A stretch of DNA of 64,000 nt, taken from NCBI GenBank assembly GCA_033439295.1, contig JAVTLE010000011.1, positions 434,082 to 498,081 of the forward strand. Reading direction: 5' to 3'. The first letter of the stretch is position 1. Each line of letters opens with the position of its first letter. The notes under the pieces were generated by a model. That model ran no database searches, was not told where the DNA came from, and saw nothing but the letters and a program-made list of their open reading frames with translations. Origin of the DNA: Deuterostichococcus epilithicus (lineage: Eukaryota > Chlorophyta > Trebouxiophyceae > Prasiolales > Stichococcaceae). This document shows, piece after piece, positions 46,401 through 58,300 of this stretch. Position numbers and translations under genes: made by a program.

Positions 46401-49400
46401 ACGGGCCCAGAATCCCTGAAACAGTCGCCGCGCAACACAGGGCCAGCGGGCGGAGGCATGCTTCGTCAACAGCGTGTACCTGGACAACTCCAGCCTGGAG
46501 CTGTACCATGGGCTGCTGGACAAGAAGCCCGGCGCCACCACCATGCGCATCAGGTGCGTGCAGCGGCGCACACGCCCGCAGGGCGGACCGCAGGGCGGCC
46601 CGCAGGGCGGGGCGCTGCGCGGAGACGAGACGCGTGGGCGCGGCGGGCGGAGATTTCGCTTCGATGCAGCCAGCTGTGCCGCTGTCTCCCGATCTGCCGA
46701 GGCATGCCGTGGGCAGCTAAGGGGATCACAAGATGCATTTCCCTTGAGTCAACTTTCACGCCCGCCGCGGTCGATCCAGAGTGGTAGCCGATCCATGCCG
46801 CGCAGGTGGTTTGGCACGGAGCCATCAGAGACGGTGCTGCTGGAGCGGCGCAGCCACGGCAGCGGCAACGACGCGGACACGACGCCGCTGCTGCTGCCGG
46901 AACGCTTTGTGGCGCCCTTCCTGACGGGCACGCTGTCGGAGAAGGACTTTGTGCGCAACGTGCGCCGCATCCAGGTGAGCCGTGTGTCACTCAGCTCACA
47001 TACAGCGTGAGCTGAGTGAACAGGCAGTGGAGCGAACTGGTGTTGGAAAGAGGAAAATCAAGGAAGGGGACACATTTTCGACCGTCGTGCTGTCGGAGCA
47101 GCACTTTTGTGTGCAGAGCGCGCCGCAGGTAGGTGAGTCGGACGGGAATGAAGGAAGGCAAGGAAGAGAGGTTGGAGGCACTGGAGGAGCGTGTCTGGGT
47201 GCCAGCAAGCCCCAGTGCCTGCCCTGCAGCGTTCAGGACTCAGCTGAGGCTGTTGGTGGGAGGGCTGCAGATAGTAACAGCCAGTAGAAGGGCAGGGAGG
47301 GATGGTACTTGTGTGGGCATGACTCTGATGTCCTGCTCCCCCTGGTGCAGGAGGTGAACGGGACAGCCGATGAGGGGGAGGTCCGGCGGTCCGCGCAGCT
47401 GTTCGGCGACCTCACGCGCGTGGTGTCCGCCAAGCAGCTGGCGCCCATGCTGCGCACGCAGGTGCAGCTGCGGCAAACTGCTCTCTGTTCCGGGGGCTTT
47501 ATGGCAGGGACCCTGTTGCGGCAGGTCACTGGTCGTGTGTCATACTTCCTGGCATGCGTCAACAACTGCGCCTGCAACCTAGCAGACGTGCAAACAGACC
47601 TTCGAGGGACCAGTCCAGCATGCTGCGGACCAGCCTGGGCACCATGGCGGCCCCCACCTCTTCAAGTGCGACCGACAGCTGAGGCGACACCTCTGCTCCC
47701 CTGCGGCAGGCCATGCGCTCGGCATACGGCGACTCGGCAGAGGGCGGCAGCTCGGGCGTGCGCCTCACGCTGGACACCAACGTCGTCATGCTGAAGGAGA
47801 ACCCCTACAGCGCGATGGTCTCCGACAGGTGCGCCTGCACCGGCAGCTCTATGTCTGGGTTTGCACTGACTCACTGTCTGTGCTTGCGGCTGTGCATGCC
47901 AGTGGCGCAGGCCAGGCAGTTCGCTGCGGCTGTGCACTGTGATGGTCCAGCGCGCCACCCGTGTGCAAGCATCTGCGCGCCATGCTTTCACCCGCCAGGC
48001 TCGCAGGCCGCCACGCACTGACCAAAGGTGGCGCAGCCGGGCTTGGAACGCAAAGCGGCTCAGTCACATCTCGAAGCCAGGATCATCTCCATCATGAGCT
48101 TGTGGCGTGCCTGGTTTCTTGGACACAAGGCTAGGCTTGATGAGGGTGCCGAGTACCTGATGCGTGCCTGCCGTGTGTCTCCCAGGTGGGCGCGGGACCT
48201 GAGCCAGCAGGTGTCGCGCACGGAGGTTACCCGCTTCCCGCACGCGGTGCTGGACGTGCAGCTGGACCAGGCCGCGCTGCACTCGCCCCCCAAGTGGCTG
48301 CAGGTGGGGCAGGGGAGCATATCGAGCTGCTAATGCGCGGCAGCAACCGCAGGCATCCGGTTGCCCAATGAAGCCTCGTGAGGCTGGGGCCGGCTGCCCG
48401 AGAGGCTGAACCCCCTCTCTCACCGAGCCGTTTCCGCCTGCATCGGCCACGCGGTGGTGGCACAGAACCAGGGCTGCAGAACCAGGGCTGCTTGATGTGC
48501 GGTCACCACGCACGCCTGATGCGCCTATTTGAACGGCCGGGCACCCGGAGATCACTCGATCTGCCACGGTGTTCGGCAGCCGGACGCGGCCACCTGCTAT
48601 CTGCTGCCTCAAGCGTGCGGCGCAACCCTGTACACTGCAGCGCAACATGAATTCCTCACACCCGTGTCGTTGAACATATATTTGCAGGACCTGTACAGCA
48701 GCGGCTACCTTACGGAGCTGCATGCCTTCAGCAAGATGTTGCACGGTGTCGCCACCCTGCTGCCCGACGCGCTCCAGGTGCCGCGTTTTCCCTCGGCAAA
48801 AAGCGGCACCTCCCGCTCCCGCAGCTGCCTGAGTCGCTGCCTGTTTCGCCCCCATGTGCCCGCGCTGCCTCGTTCTGAGGGCCGGCGCCGCCGCTGGTGG
48901 TGCCGCTCGCAGGGAACCGTCGCACCTGTTCTATGTCGCCCTGCTGGGGAGGCTTAGCAGTGGATTGCGGAGCAAGGAGTCTGCTCGCTGGCCCTAAATC
49001 CTGCCGCCCTGCCGTGCAGGCGGTGCCCTACTGGGTGGACGACGAATCGGTGCGCGCATCGATGGCCGCCTCCGGTCCCAGCCCGCCCCGCTCCATCGAG
49101 GGGTGCGCCTTCCTTCCTGCTTCCTACATCTGGCATTCCCAGGCCAAACCCCCTTCCGCCTGCATGTGCCGAGTTTGTCAGCTCGCGAGGCAGGCTTCCC
49201 CGGCAGCGCCGTCGCCACAGCGGCGCACGCTGCCAGCCGCACATGCTTCTCTGCAGGCGTGTTCCAAGCAACACAGCTTCTGAAGCCTGCCTCAGTGCTC
49301 CAACGCCTCACCGCTGCCGCTAGCGCCTGCAGGACGATACAGCCCGCCACGGCGGCGCACCGGGCGGGGCTGCCGCGCGCTGCGCCAAAGCTGGAGGAGC

Positions 49401-51344
49401 TCAGCCACCCACTGCTGGGCGATGCGCCCACCCTGCAGCTGCTGCCCGACCGCACGGACATCGCCGGTGCGCATCCGCAGATGGGGCGGAGCCGCGGCAG
49501 CTGCTTGCTCTGACTGATTAAGCAGTCGAATGGCAGGCTTGTGGAACTGCAGGCGTGGTCGCAGGAGGCTGAGCGATGTTGTAGCGTAGCAAGCAGCTGA
49601 TGTGTCGTGGTCATTGTAAACAGCCCGCCGTGACAGCGCAGCCGGCTTTATATGCCTGGCATGCGTGCTGCCTGCAGCCTGATGCCGCTGCTCATGGCTG
49701 GAGAGCATTTCGGAAAATGTGGTTGCACAGCTGGCGCGCGCAGCTCCCGCAGGATCCACCTGGGCAGTCGCAGCAGCAGCCGAAGGGCTGCTGGGTGGCT
49801 GAGCCGCGGCTTCAGTCGGAGCTCAACAAGCGTCCACCAGGAGCTCGTGCATTCAAGCTGCAGGTTCCACCAGCGGGCAGCCGGCCGAGTCGGCTGCGGC
49901 GCCGCTGGCCTGGCGGCTCCTGAACCGCGACCTCAGGCGAGGGTCACCGCCCAGTCACTCACTGGCACGTCTGCCGTGCTGCAGGCTTCACCGCCGGGCA
50001 GCCGTCCGAGGAGCCCCGCGGCCTGCTGGCCTGGTGGTTCCTCAACCGCGAGCGGGAGCACAAGCTGGACGCCCTGGACCTGCCGCTCCTCGGGGAGGCC
50101 GCGCGGCCCAAGGGGCCGCCGCCGAAGAACGTCTTTGCGCTGGAGAGGACCTACCTGGCCTGGGTGCACATGGCGATCACCGTTGGCGCGATTGCGGCCG
50201 CCATGGTGGGCGTCGCCGGCTCCAAGGACGCCCCCAGCACTAAGGTGGGATTGGATCCAGAGTGTCGAGAGACGGAGAGGCGAGTGGCCATTCCAGAATC
50301 GCAGGCGCAGCACGCTGCAGCGTGCATCATCGGACACATGGTGCACCTCGAGTGTCTAGTGCATGTACGGATTCCCAATTAGCTCTCACGAGAGTCCCTG
50401 CATCCAGGGGCGCTGCTTCTCAGAGCCGCAGAGCGTGGCGGGCATCGCTGCGGCTTTGCAGACCATTGATGCCCAGGTCTGCAGCGGCACACGTGTGCAA
50501 CATGTAGGGTGCAGGGTCATCGGAAAGCACAGCTCACTTGTCGTTGCTGCCTGCAGGGCATGGCGCGGGCGACGGATGTGGCGGCCATAACCATGCTGCT
50601 TCGCGCCATGCCTGCCATGCAAACACTGATCCAGACCTATGTCGCGCCTCCTCGCAGGGCGTGGTGTGCTCGACGGATGTCGTGGCGGTAATGATGCTGG
50701 CCATGGCAGCGGCTCCATGATGCCATGTTGCTGACGCCGATCGCCTTGGCTGCACTGCGCAGGGCCTGGCGCGCTCAACGGATGTGGTGGCCATGATCAT
50801 GCTGGTCATGGCGGCGGCCATCGCGGGCTACGCGCTGCTGCTGTACCTGCAGCGGGAGCGGCAGCTTCAGCACCACACCGACGAGGTGCGCCTTTTCGTT
50901 GATGATGTTGGCAGCCATTCAGACTGCTGCGGGCTCGACAAGCGGTGCCGGAGCCCTTGGGCGTGGTCCGGCACAATGTGGCCCGACGCTGCGGGCTCTT
51001 CCCGTGAACTGTCCAGCTGGGGTGTTGGCTGTTGCAGGGGTGACTACAAAACCCCCCAGCTGCAGCCCGCGTCTCATTGTGACAACGAGGAGTGGTGCCC
51101 TGCCGCCACTCCTGAAGTGTTGCTGCTCCTTTGACGCGTGGTCACAGCTGCGTTTCCGACAGCGTGTGATCCCAGTCGCGGCACCTGGACCTAGAGCACA
51201 CTCTTCACTCGATGCTCGGCCGCCTGTGCACAGGAGACCTTCAACATCGACGACCGGGGCACGCGGGTCATTGTGGGCGTCATCACGGCGTCGCTGTCTG
51301 CCATCTTCATCATCTCCCTCATCGACTTCTTCATGTGCCTGTGA
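43421..51344 (+). CDS. VTC4: SPX-VTC-DUF202 protein, VTC4-like polyphosphate polymerase subunit
   Basis: VTC proteins make polyphosphate at acidocalcisome/vacuole membranes and sense inositol pyrophosphates through the SPX domain. Twenty exons join in phase to 737 aa (yeast Vtc4 is 721): 43421-43430, 43616-43681, 43836-43993, 44613-44729, 44985-45020, 45148-45174, 45296-45394, 45668-45858, 46088-46166, 46441-46553, 46806-46974, 47351-47461, 47710-47828, 48186-48303, 48688-48777, 49020-49102, 49333-49466, 49985-50244, 50763-50885, 51234-51344. SPX (about 1-170): MKFGKYLASQQQ, FLDYKGLKDRI, YVNLNYLGFHKAVKKHDKQL. VTC core: YWVRTVDVSAVKHHIL, VNSVYLDNSSLELYHGLL, MRIRWFG, LERRSH, LTLDTNVVMLKE, FPHAVLDVQL. 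DUF202 with three helices: PKNVFALERTYLAWVHMAIT, STDVVAMIMLVMAAAIAGY, GVITASLSAIFIISLIDFF. The first exon has only 10 coding bases. Exon 7 ends at a GC donor or, six bases earlier, at a weak GT. Confidence 0.9.
46572..46612. repeat. Three-unit CCGCAGGGCGG repeat (VTC intron 10)
   Basis: Three near-identical 11-13 bp units just downstream of the exon 10 donor, each containing a CAGGGC acceptor-like core. Confidence 0.75.
48466..48494. repeat. Two-unit 14-bp repeat (VTC intron 14)
   Basis: AGAACCAGGGCTGC is present twice in direct succession. Confidence 0.9.
49857..50058 (+). repeat. Tandem copy of VTC exon 18 5' part
   Basis: About 78 bp from the acceptor into exon 18 (49980-50058) has an upstream copy at 49859-49936, offset 120-121 bp. 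Both contain a GCAG acceptor, then a CCGGGCAGCC-like core and a CTCCTGAACCGCGA / TTCCTCAACCGCGA end. The upstream copy is frame-damaged and not needed for the protein. Confidence 0.8.
50551..50830 (+). repeat. Three tandem copies of VTC exon 19 (TM2) start
   Basis: Copies at about 50551-50615, 50651-50720 and 50757-50825 each carry a CAG acceptor and code GMARATDVAAITMLL, GVVCSTDVVAVMMLAMAAAP and GLARSTDVVAMIMLVMAAAI. Only the third extends into the full transmembrane exon with a donor. Offsets are about 101 and 106 bp. Confidence 0.85.
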
Positions 51345-52309
51345 CGCGGGCGTCGCTGATGCAGACTCCGGGGGCGCACGGGGCCGTGCCGGCGGCTCTG
51401 GCACCGTCCACGGGCCCTGGAATGCTGCGCCGGTCCCTCACCTGGGGCAGGCTGCTTCAGCCTGGGATGGCCTACTACATTGAGAACACCTAGGGGCAAT
51501 GGGTCAGGCCATCTTAGGTGTACATGGACGGGGAGGATGCGATGCCGTCGGAGCTGTTGGCATTTTGGGGGCCACACGAAATGCGCTCAGGTCCGAGAGT
51601 GAGAAGTCTGGAAGTGGCATCGACTAGATGGCAAAACGGCCTGCAGAAACGGTCCTCGGCCAAAGAGAGACGGCGGGTCTCGGGCATCACAGCGGTGCCT
51701 GCTGCCGCTATGTGCCGCAAAGTTTCAGATTCGGATATTGGTTGTCGTCGCCCGCCATGCTCCCGTTTACAGGCTGCAGCTGCTTGCCTGTCTGTGCGGT
51801 GACCAGGTGATATAGAGAGGATCCCAGGGACGCAGAGAGGATCATTCATTGTCAGTGAGCTCACTGAGTCAGGGGTCTCGATTTGGTATTGGTCGCGCCT
51901 CGGCGTATGTCCCTTTCTTTCGTGGACGACGAGCGCGGCTGCCGCGTTTGTCCTCGTCATCAGTATTGGCGTTGCTGGTTCTTTGCACTACTAGTGGCGG
52001 TAAAGGAAGGCGTCGTGATGCACATGCAGCCTCGTCCTGCTGCTGGCCACGTGGCGTGGTCGCTACGCCAGATGGCGGTCAGCGCAATGGATGCAACCTT
52101 CACGAGACGCAACAGCATCCAAACAACGAGCCTGCATACCGCTCACGCTCACAAATTGATCGCGCCTTGCGCAAACCTCGAATCCGACTTGCTGTTTTCA
52201 GAAGACCGCAACCCATTTATTCGGCGGCTGCCAGCGCCACGCCATCGTCAGGTTGCAGCGCAGCCTGCGCTGCAGTGACCTCGTCCAAAACGCCCAACGC
52301 ACGGTGAAC
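51345..52309. other. Intergenic between VTC and NADPH oxidase genes
   Basis: About 965 bp, tandem orientation. It holds the VTC 3' region and presumably the oxidase promoter. No gene, RNA or repeat is seen. Confidence 0.5.
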
Positions 52310-55300
52310 ATGGCGACGCTGTCGGAGGCCTGGTCGTGATCGGCGGCGGAGCCCCGCCGGACGGGCAGCGACACCTTGCCCGTCTCGCAGGCCCCCGCCC
52401 CGCCGCTACTGAAGTCCCGGCCGTCGGCGCCTCTGCGGCGCCTCAAGACCGCCTTTTCCGGCAGGCTGCAGAGCTTCCTGCGGCAGCCAGACCACGAGTC
52501 TCGCAAGCAGCAGTACGTGAGCGCCATGCAGAAGGCGGGCTGGGAGGCGGGCCTGGCCGAATGGTTTTGGACTGCCTGTGAGGACGAAGGTGCGACACAT
52601 GCATGATGAAGCCACACGCATGCTGGAAAAGCCTCATGCTTTCTAGGTGTCACTGCCAAATGATCGAGTCGCACTGGCATCAGAAAACGTCTAGAGCCAG
52701 AAATGCCAAGCTTGGCCGAGCTCAAGTTTCCGCTGCTGCTGCGCACCCACTCCTGTCCTCCCTCTTGGCATGGTGCACCTGCTGACTGCTGCGCAAGCCT
52801 GCAATTCCGACTGGATCCTCGTTGGCGCAGGCATCATCAGCAGGCAGCAGGCGGATGATGCGCTGCAGCTGTCCGTCCGCTGGGGCCTGGGTGGCCGTCT
52901 GGAGGCCATCATCGGCCTCCACTCACGGGCGGAGCCGCGGCGTGCGTCCACGGCGGCCATGCCGCGGGTGTCTGTCACTGAGGAGACGCTCTTCGAAGCG
53001 CTGCAGGTGCGTATCATAGTATCAATGCTGCTGCTGGCTTAGAAGTTGCAGGTTATTGACGACGCCCCAAAGGTCTGGTGGTGCACCGATTGGAGGCACG
53101 AGTCTTCTGATTAGCATCGCTGCTTAAGATTGTTGCACGTGGTGCCAGCAAACACGCCCAAATGCCCAAATGTATAAGTTGCTGCCGGCACGGAAGCTGC
53201 CGCTTGGTGTGCCCGCCCAGACGCCACATCACCGCATCTGCAACTCAGCTAAACTCCGCTCGCCATGCCCCCAGTGGAGCTACTGCTGGCTTGGAGCGCC
53301 CGGCGGCGGCGCTGACCAACAGCGCGACGGCGAGGTCAGCGCCGCCTTCAGCGATAAATTTGTGCGCCGCGCAGCGCGTGCCCTGCACGAGCAGGTGACC
53401 ACGGATATGAGTCGCAGTTGCAGACACACCCCAGACGTGTTTGTACCGCACTTGTCTTTCGTTTCTGGCACACAGGGGCCGCTCATCTGCCTGGAAAGAT
53501 GCTCGCCCCATGGGCCCTGCACTACGACCCAGCCGGCGGCTTTGCCTGCCAGTATGCGAGTCGGCTCCCTGGGACAGTGAACGTACGTGAGCATCGCTGG
53601 ATGCGACGAGCCAATCTGGCGGAGGGACTACAGCAGCTGCAACCGAACCGTTCGACTGCTGCTGCAGGCAGCCAAGGAAGCCGGTGGCAGCAAACAGGGC
53701 TCCGTGACGGCGCGCGGGCTGGCAGGGCTGGCAGAAGGCCTCATCCGGCAGCCGCCCGCCAGGGGCAGCAGGTAAGACACTGTCTTGTGCCTGCTGCCGC
53801 AGCATCGGCATGTTTGCCGGCAGCCTGTTTGGTGCGGCACCATGTCTTCCCTGCAGCGGCATCAGTCGGACATACGGTTATTCAGTGCCTGGTATGCGGC
53901 TCGCCGGCTGCTGCTGCTGCTGCCATGCACAACGAAAAGCGTAATCAACTTGCACGGCCTTCCACGGCCAGCAAGCTGATCTTCTGACATCTGAGGTGGT
54001 CGAGCTGATATGAGAAGTCGCGCCGTGGCAGGAAGAAGCGGGCGTGCCTGGGCCGCTGCGCAACCAGCCTCTACCAGACGTGCAAGGCTGCCACCGTGAA
54101 GGCCTGACGCATAGAGTTCAAGCTCTTCTACATCTTCCTCGTGGCCATGTTTGGTGCGCTTCGGGGCCAGAAGACAGAAATCCATCTGGAACTCACTCAG
54201 CTGCTTGATCAGGGCGCCACGTTTTGTGGCTGTGAGGAGTGCCACGCTGTGCGATGTGTTGGATGCGCAATGTCGCCGCATTCGAAACGGGCTGCAGTAG
54301 GTTGGCGATCAATGGGGTGCGGCGTGAGATGCAACAGTGGTGGTCGCGCCTCCAAATCTGTTGACTGAGTGCCGCCGTCGTCGCGCCGCGCAGGGCTGGC
54401 ATTTGCGCTGGGGTGGGTGCAGAACGACTCGCTGCTGTTGGCGCCCATCTGCGGCGCCACCCTGGCGGCCGCAAAGGCCTTCGGCCAGCTCATCCAGGTG
54501 CATCGCAAGCAAGCAGCCGAGCCACATTTGTCAACGTCCTGAATCCGATGCCATGGCATCCGCATTGTGCAGCGAGATGAGCGAGAATCGACCAGCGCCC
54601 TCCGTGCAAGATACCCTGATGCAGCTTTCGCAGCCCTCCGCATGCCAGCCCCGGGGGACAGCACCTTATCACTGGCATGCAGGAAGGCATCAACTAGCTG
54701 CATCTCGATGAGTACTTGTGCTGTGCAGGTCGTCCTGCTGATGCTGCTGTTCCCGATCTGCCGGCGGACCATCACAGTTCTGAGGTGACGGGCATGACGA
54801 CCGTTCCCATCTCCTGCGCATGTCAATGTCTGGCTGCCTGTGCTGTGCAGCTCACCACTGCCACCCGCACGCCATGTCACGAGCCCCTGCAGCTGCCTTT
54901 TGGCATTGCGCTGCCTTACTGCCACTGGTAAAGGTGCAGCAACGAACCGGGCAATAACTGGCGCCAGCCGTGTTGGGTGACCCGGCGCCACTGCTCCCAT
55001 GACAGCGTGCTGGTTTTGTTTCTGCCGCTCCCCGCACCGGCTTTGCAGCAGCTGCCACCAGCTCCAGTGACGACAGATATCGCACAGCAGCACTTCTTTG
55101 CTGATTGTTTTTCGATTGCTAATGGTGTCCGGCCGCAGGGACACACCATTGCGGTACCTGGTGCCATTTGACGCCAGCATCTCGCTGCACCGTGCCCTGG
55201 GAGGCCGGCTTGTGGCGGCGGCGCTGGCGCACACCGGCTGCCACGTCAACAACTACATCCAGCAAGTATGTTTGAAGGCTCGAGCGCATCAACGGTCGAT

Positions 55301-58300
55301 CTAAACCTGCATGGGAAACGAACAGCAGCCTTCTAGCTGCGCACGCCCATTGCTGCGCACGCTTATTGCAGAAGTGCACGGGGCCAACAGCCGGCGTGTG
55401 AGGCTCAGTTACTGCGCATCATCAGCCTGACTTCTGTTCGATGAGAGTTTTCAAGAGGTTTCGCCTCGAGTTGTTTGGCTTGTGTCACTGCAGGCGTCAA
55501 ATAGCAACGCAGCGAAGTGGGCCGCACTCGGCGAGCCCCAACCCACCGCCCAGTACCTGTGGTCAACCCAGGTTTCCATCACTGGTACATCATCCGATGC
55601 TGGACAAGGCATGAGTATAGTAGTCGTTCTCAATCCTGATGCAATGAGCATGGCGCATGCGGCGATCAGCTTGTGTGCCCCAAGTGTTTGTGTTGCTCCA
55701 CGCAAACAGTCGCCACCGTGTCGCTACGCAGCAATCGGGACCTCATCGCTAGGGTGTGGCAGTGTCAGACTGTTCATGTAAAGCAGCAGTGTGAGCTCGC
55801 CAGGTGCAGTGACGTCGACCCTTTGCCGCCGGCCCAGCGATTTGCCGCCGCCTCAGCGCACGCTATGCCATTCGCAGGCTACATCATGCTGGCGGGCCTG
55901 CTCATCGGCATCCCCTTCGCCATCAAGCTGCCCGGCCTCATCCACGTGCGCATTCGCACGGACGCTCCCGCTGCTGACGCCAGCATGACGTCTCAGTGCT
56001 GCAGCAATCGCAGCCCCCGCGCTTGTGTGTCGCAGCCCCCGCCCTTGTTTGCATTCCACCTCTTGACTTGAGCACCGCATGCAGCCCGCCCGCCTGCTGG
56101 AGGCTCTGCGGCCCCTGTCAGGTGCCTGTCGCTCTGCCACATAGTCCCTCTGCCCGGTCTCCGCACGAGCCCTTTCCACAGGCCTTTGCTGGAGGGCCTT
56201 TCAGCTCCTGCATGCAGGGCCGCATCCTGCGCCGTCGGGCCGCCAGGAAGGCGCGCCTCGAGAAGGAGGGCCGCACGGCGCAGCTGCAAGCGTTGCTCGA
56301 GGCCCGCAGACGCCCGCGGCGGGGGCCACTGCGCTGGCTGGCGGCGCGGACGCGCACCTTCGAGCTGTTCCTGTGGACCCACCTGGCCATGGTCGGCCTT
56401 GTGTATGTCGCGGCCATCCTGCACCCGCAGCCTGGGCTGCCGGGCAAACAGCATGCGAACGGCCGTGGGACCACCTGGGTGCGCCCTTTTTTTATGTATT
56501 TCATCCATGTCTTGAGGAATGTATGTCGGGCGCATGCGCTTGTCCTTGTCTGGCTGTTTTCCGGCCGTCACGTGCTTGTCGTGCTAGTGCCGGCCGCTCT
56601 CTCCTTGCCAAACTGGGGACCACCAGCAGCCTTGCCCGAGCGGAAGGTTGTGTTGCTCGAGGGGTCTGTTCTCGGGAACACCAAGCAGCCTGTCAGACTG
56701 GACTCGATGCTGTTCGACCCGCAGATCTGGGCGGCGGTGGCGCGGTGCCGCTACTGCTGGTGGAATTACCAGGGCGAGTGCCCAAGCCGAGCGCTTCGCA
56801 CCACACCTGCTCATAAGGTTGTGTATCGAAGCTTGGCTCCTCTCAACAATTTGAAACGAGGCGCAGATTTGGGTGGCGGTGCCGCTGCTGGTCTACCTGG
56901 GCGAGTACCTGAGCCAGGCGTTGTGGCCCTGCGCTCAACCCGGATTTTAAACGTCGTCCTGGAGGAGGGGACAGAAAAGGTGCGCTGCCTAGCCTGATTT
57001 GAACTAAGTTCTGATCCATCACCCCGCCCGCATCCCGGAGGTCACCCTGAAGCTCTACAGGGCAACGAAGATGCATGCTTCCCCGATGGCATCTGGGCGC
57101 TTCTGCATAAGTAGTTTTTGGCTCTGCAGCCCGTAGTGAATGGGGTTGTGCGATCGCTGCTGGGAGGTTTTTTTGGCTTCCGTTGCCACTGCTGTGAGGC
57201 GAAAGTGGGTGTCAAAGAGAACATGTTTGAAAGCCTAAATTTTTAAGTCCCGGTCATCTACTCGGTGACAGGTCGTCTGCCTGCGGCTGGCCAAGCCAAC
57301 GTCCTTCCATTACAGGTGCCGCCGAACTCGTTGCTACTACCACTAGTTCGTCAACGTGAGAATATCCATGTTGTCAAAAGACGCTGAGCAAAGAATATAG
57401 CACGACATTGTGAATCGGTTCCCACCTCGCCGCTGCATGCCGGCCCTACTATGTGCAAGAGCATTTGCCACAGCGGAAACACCTATTGAGGGAATGTGAT
57501 GGCCGTCAGCTCCCAGGAAGCAGAGGTCTCAGTGCACCGCTGCCGGTGCACTTGGCAGTGGGCAGCTAATGCCCCGCTCACAAGGCGTGCGGGCAATGCT
57601 GACACACGCCCGCCAACCGTGGATGCAGCCCGGGCCAGTACCTGTTCCTCAAGGTGCCGGCGGTGGCGCGCGCCGAGTGGCACCCGTTCAGCCTCATCTC
57701 CGCACCCGGGGACCCCTACCTGGCCGTCAACATCCGCGTTGCGGGTGACTGGACCGGCGCGCTGTGGAAAGCCATGCAGGCCAACATCGAGGTGCGGGGT
57801 CGTCACAGCAGCTGCTTGCAACTCTGCTGCCGACATAATGTTGTCCCCACAAACTCGAGATGCGCCTCGCACACGGCGGCTGTGGATACCGCTGCAGGCG
57901 TGCGCGTGGGCTGTCTGATATAAGCTGATATAAGCGGGCAGAGCCGAAGTGCTGCAAATACGCGCCAAACCCTCCTACGTGCTCGCACAGGCGCACCAAA
58001 AGTCAGCAGCAGCGACGGCAGGCGTCACCACCAGCGGCCACGCTGCGATGCCCACGGCCCTTGGCGGAATAATCACAGAAGAGCTGTGTCCCGAGGTATG
58101 AGCGACTGCTGCCTTGCAGAGTAACGAAGCATAATGTTCCAAGCCAGTTTTCCACTTGCCGGTAGCAATGGCCGCGCTGTGCTTACCTGGCATCATCATG
58201 CCTCAGCCTCCCTTCTCAGTGGTATGCGGGGCATATCGGACACTGTATCGCCAACAGCACCTGCCGCAAAAATAGGGCGACAGCAATCTGTGTGCTGCGA

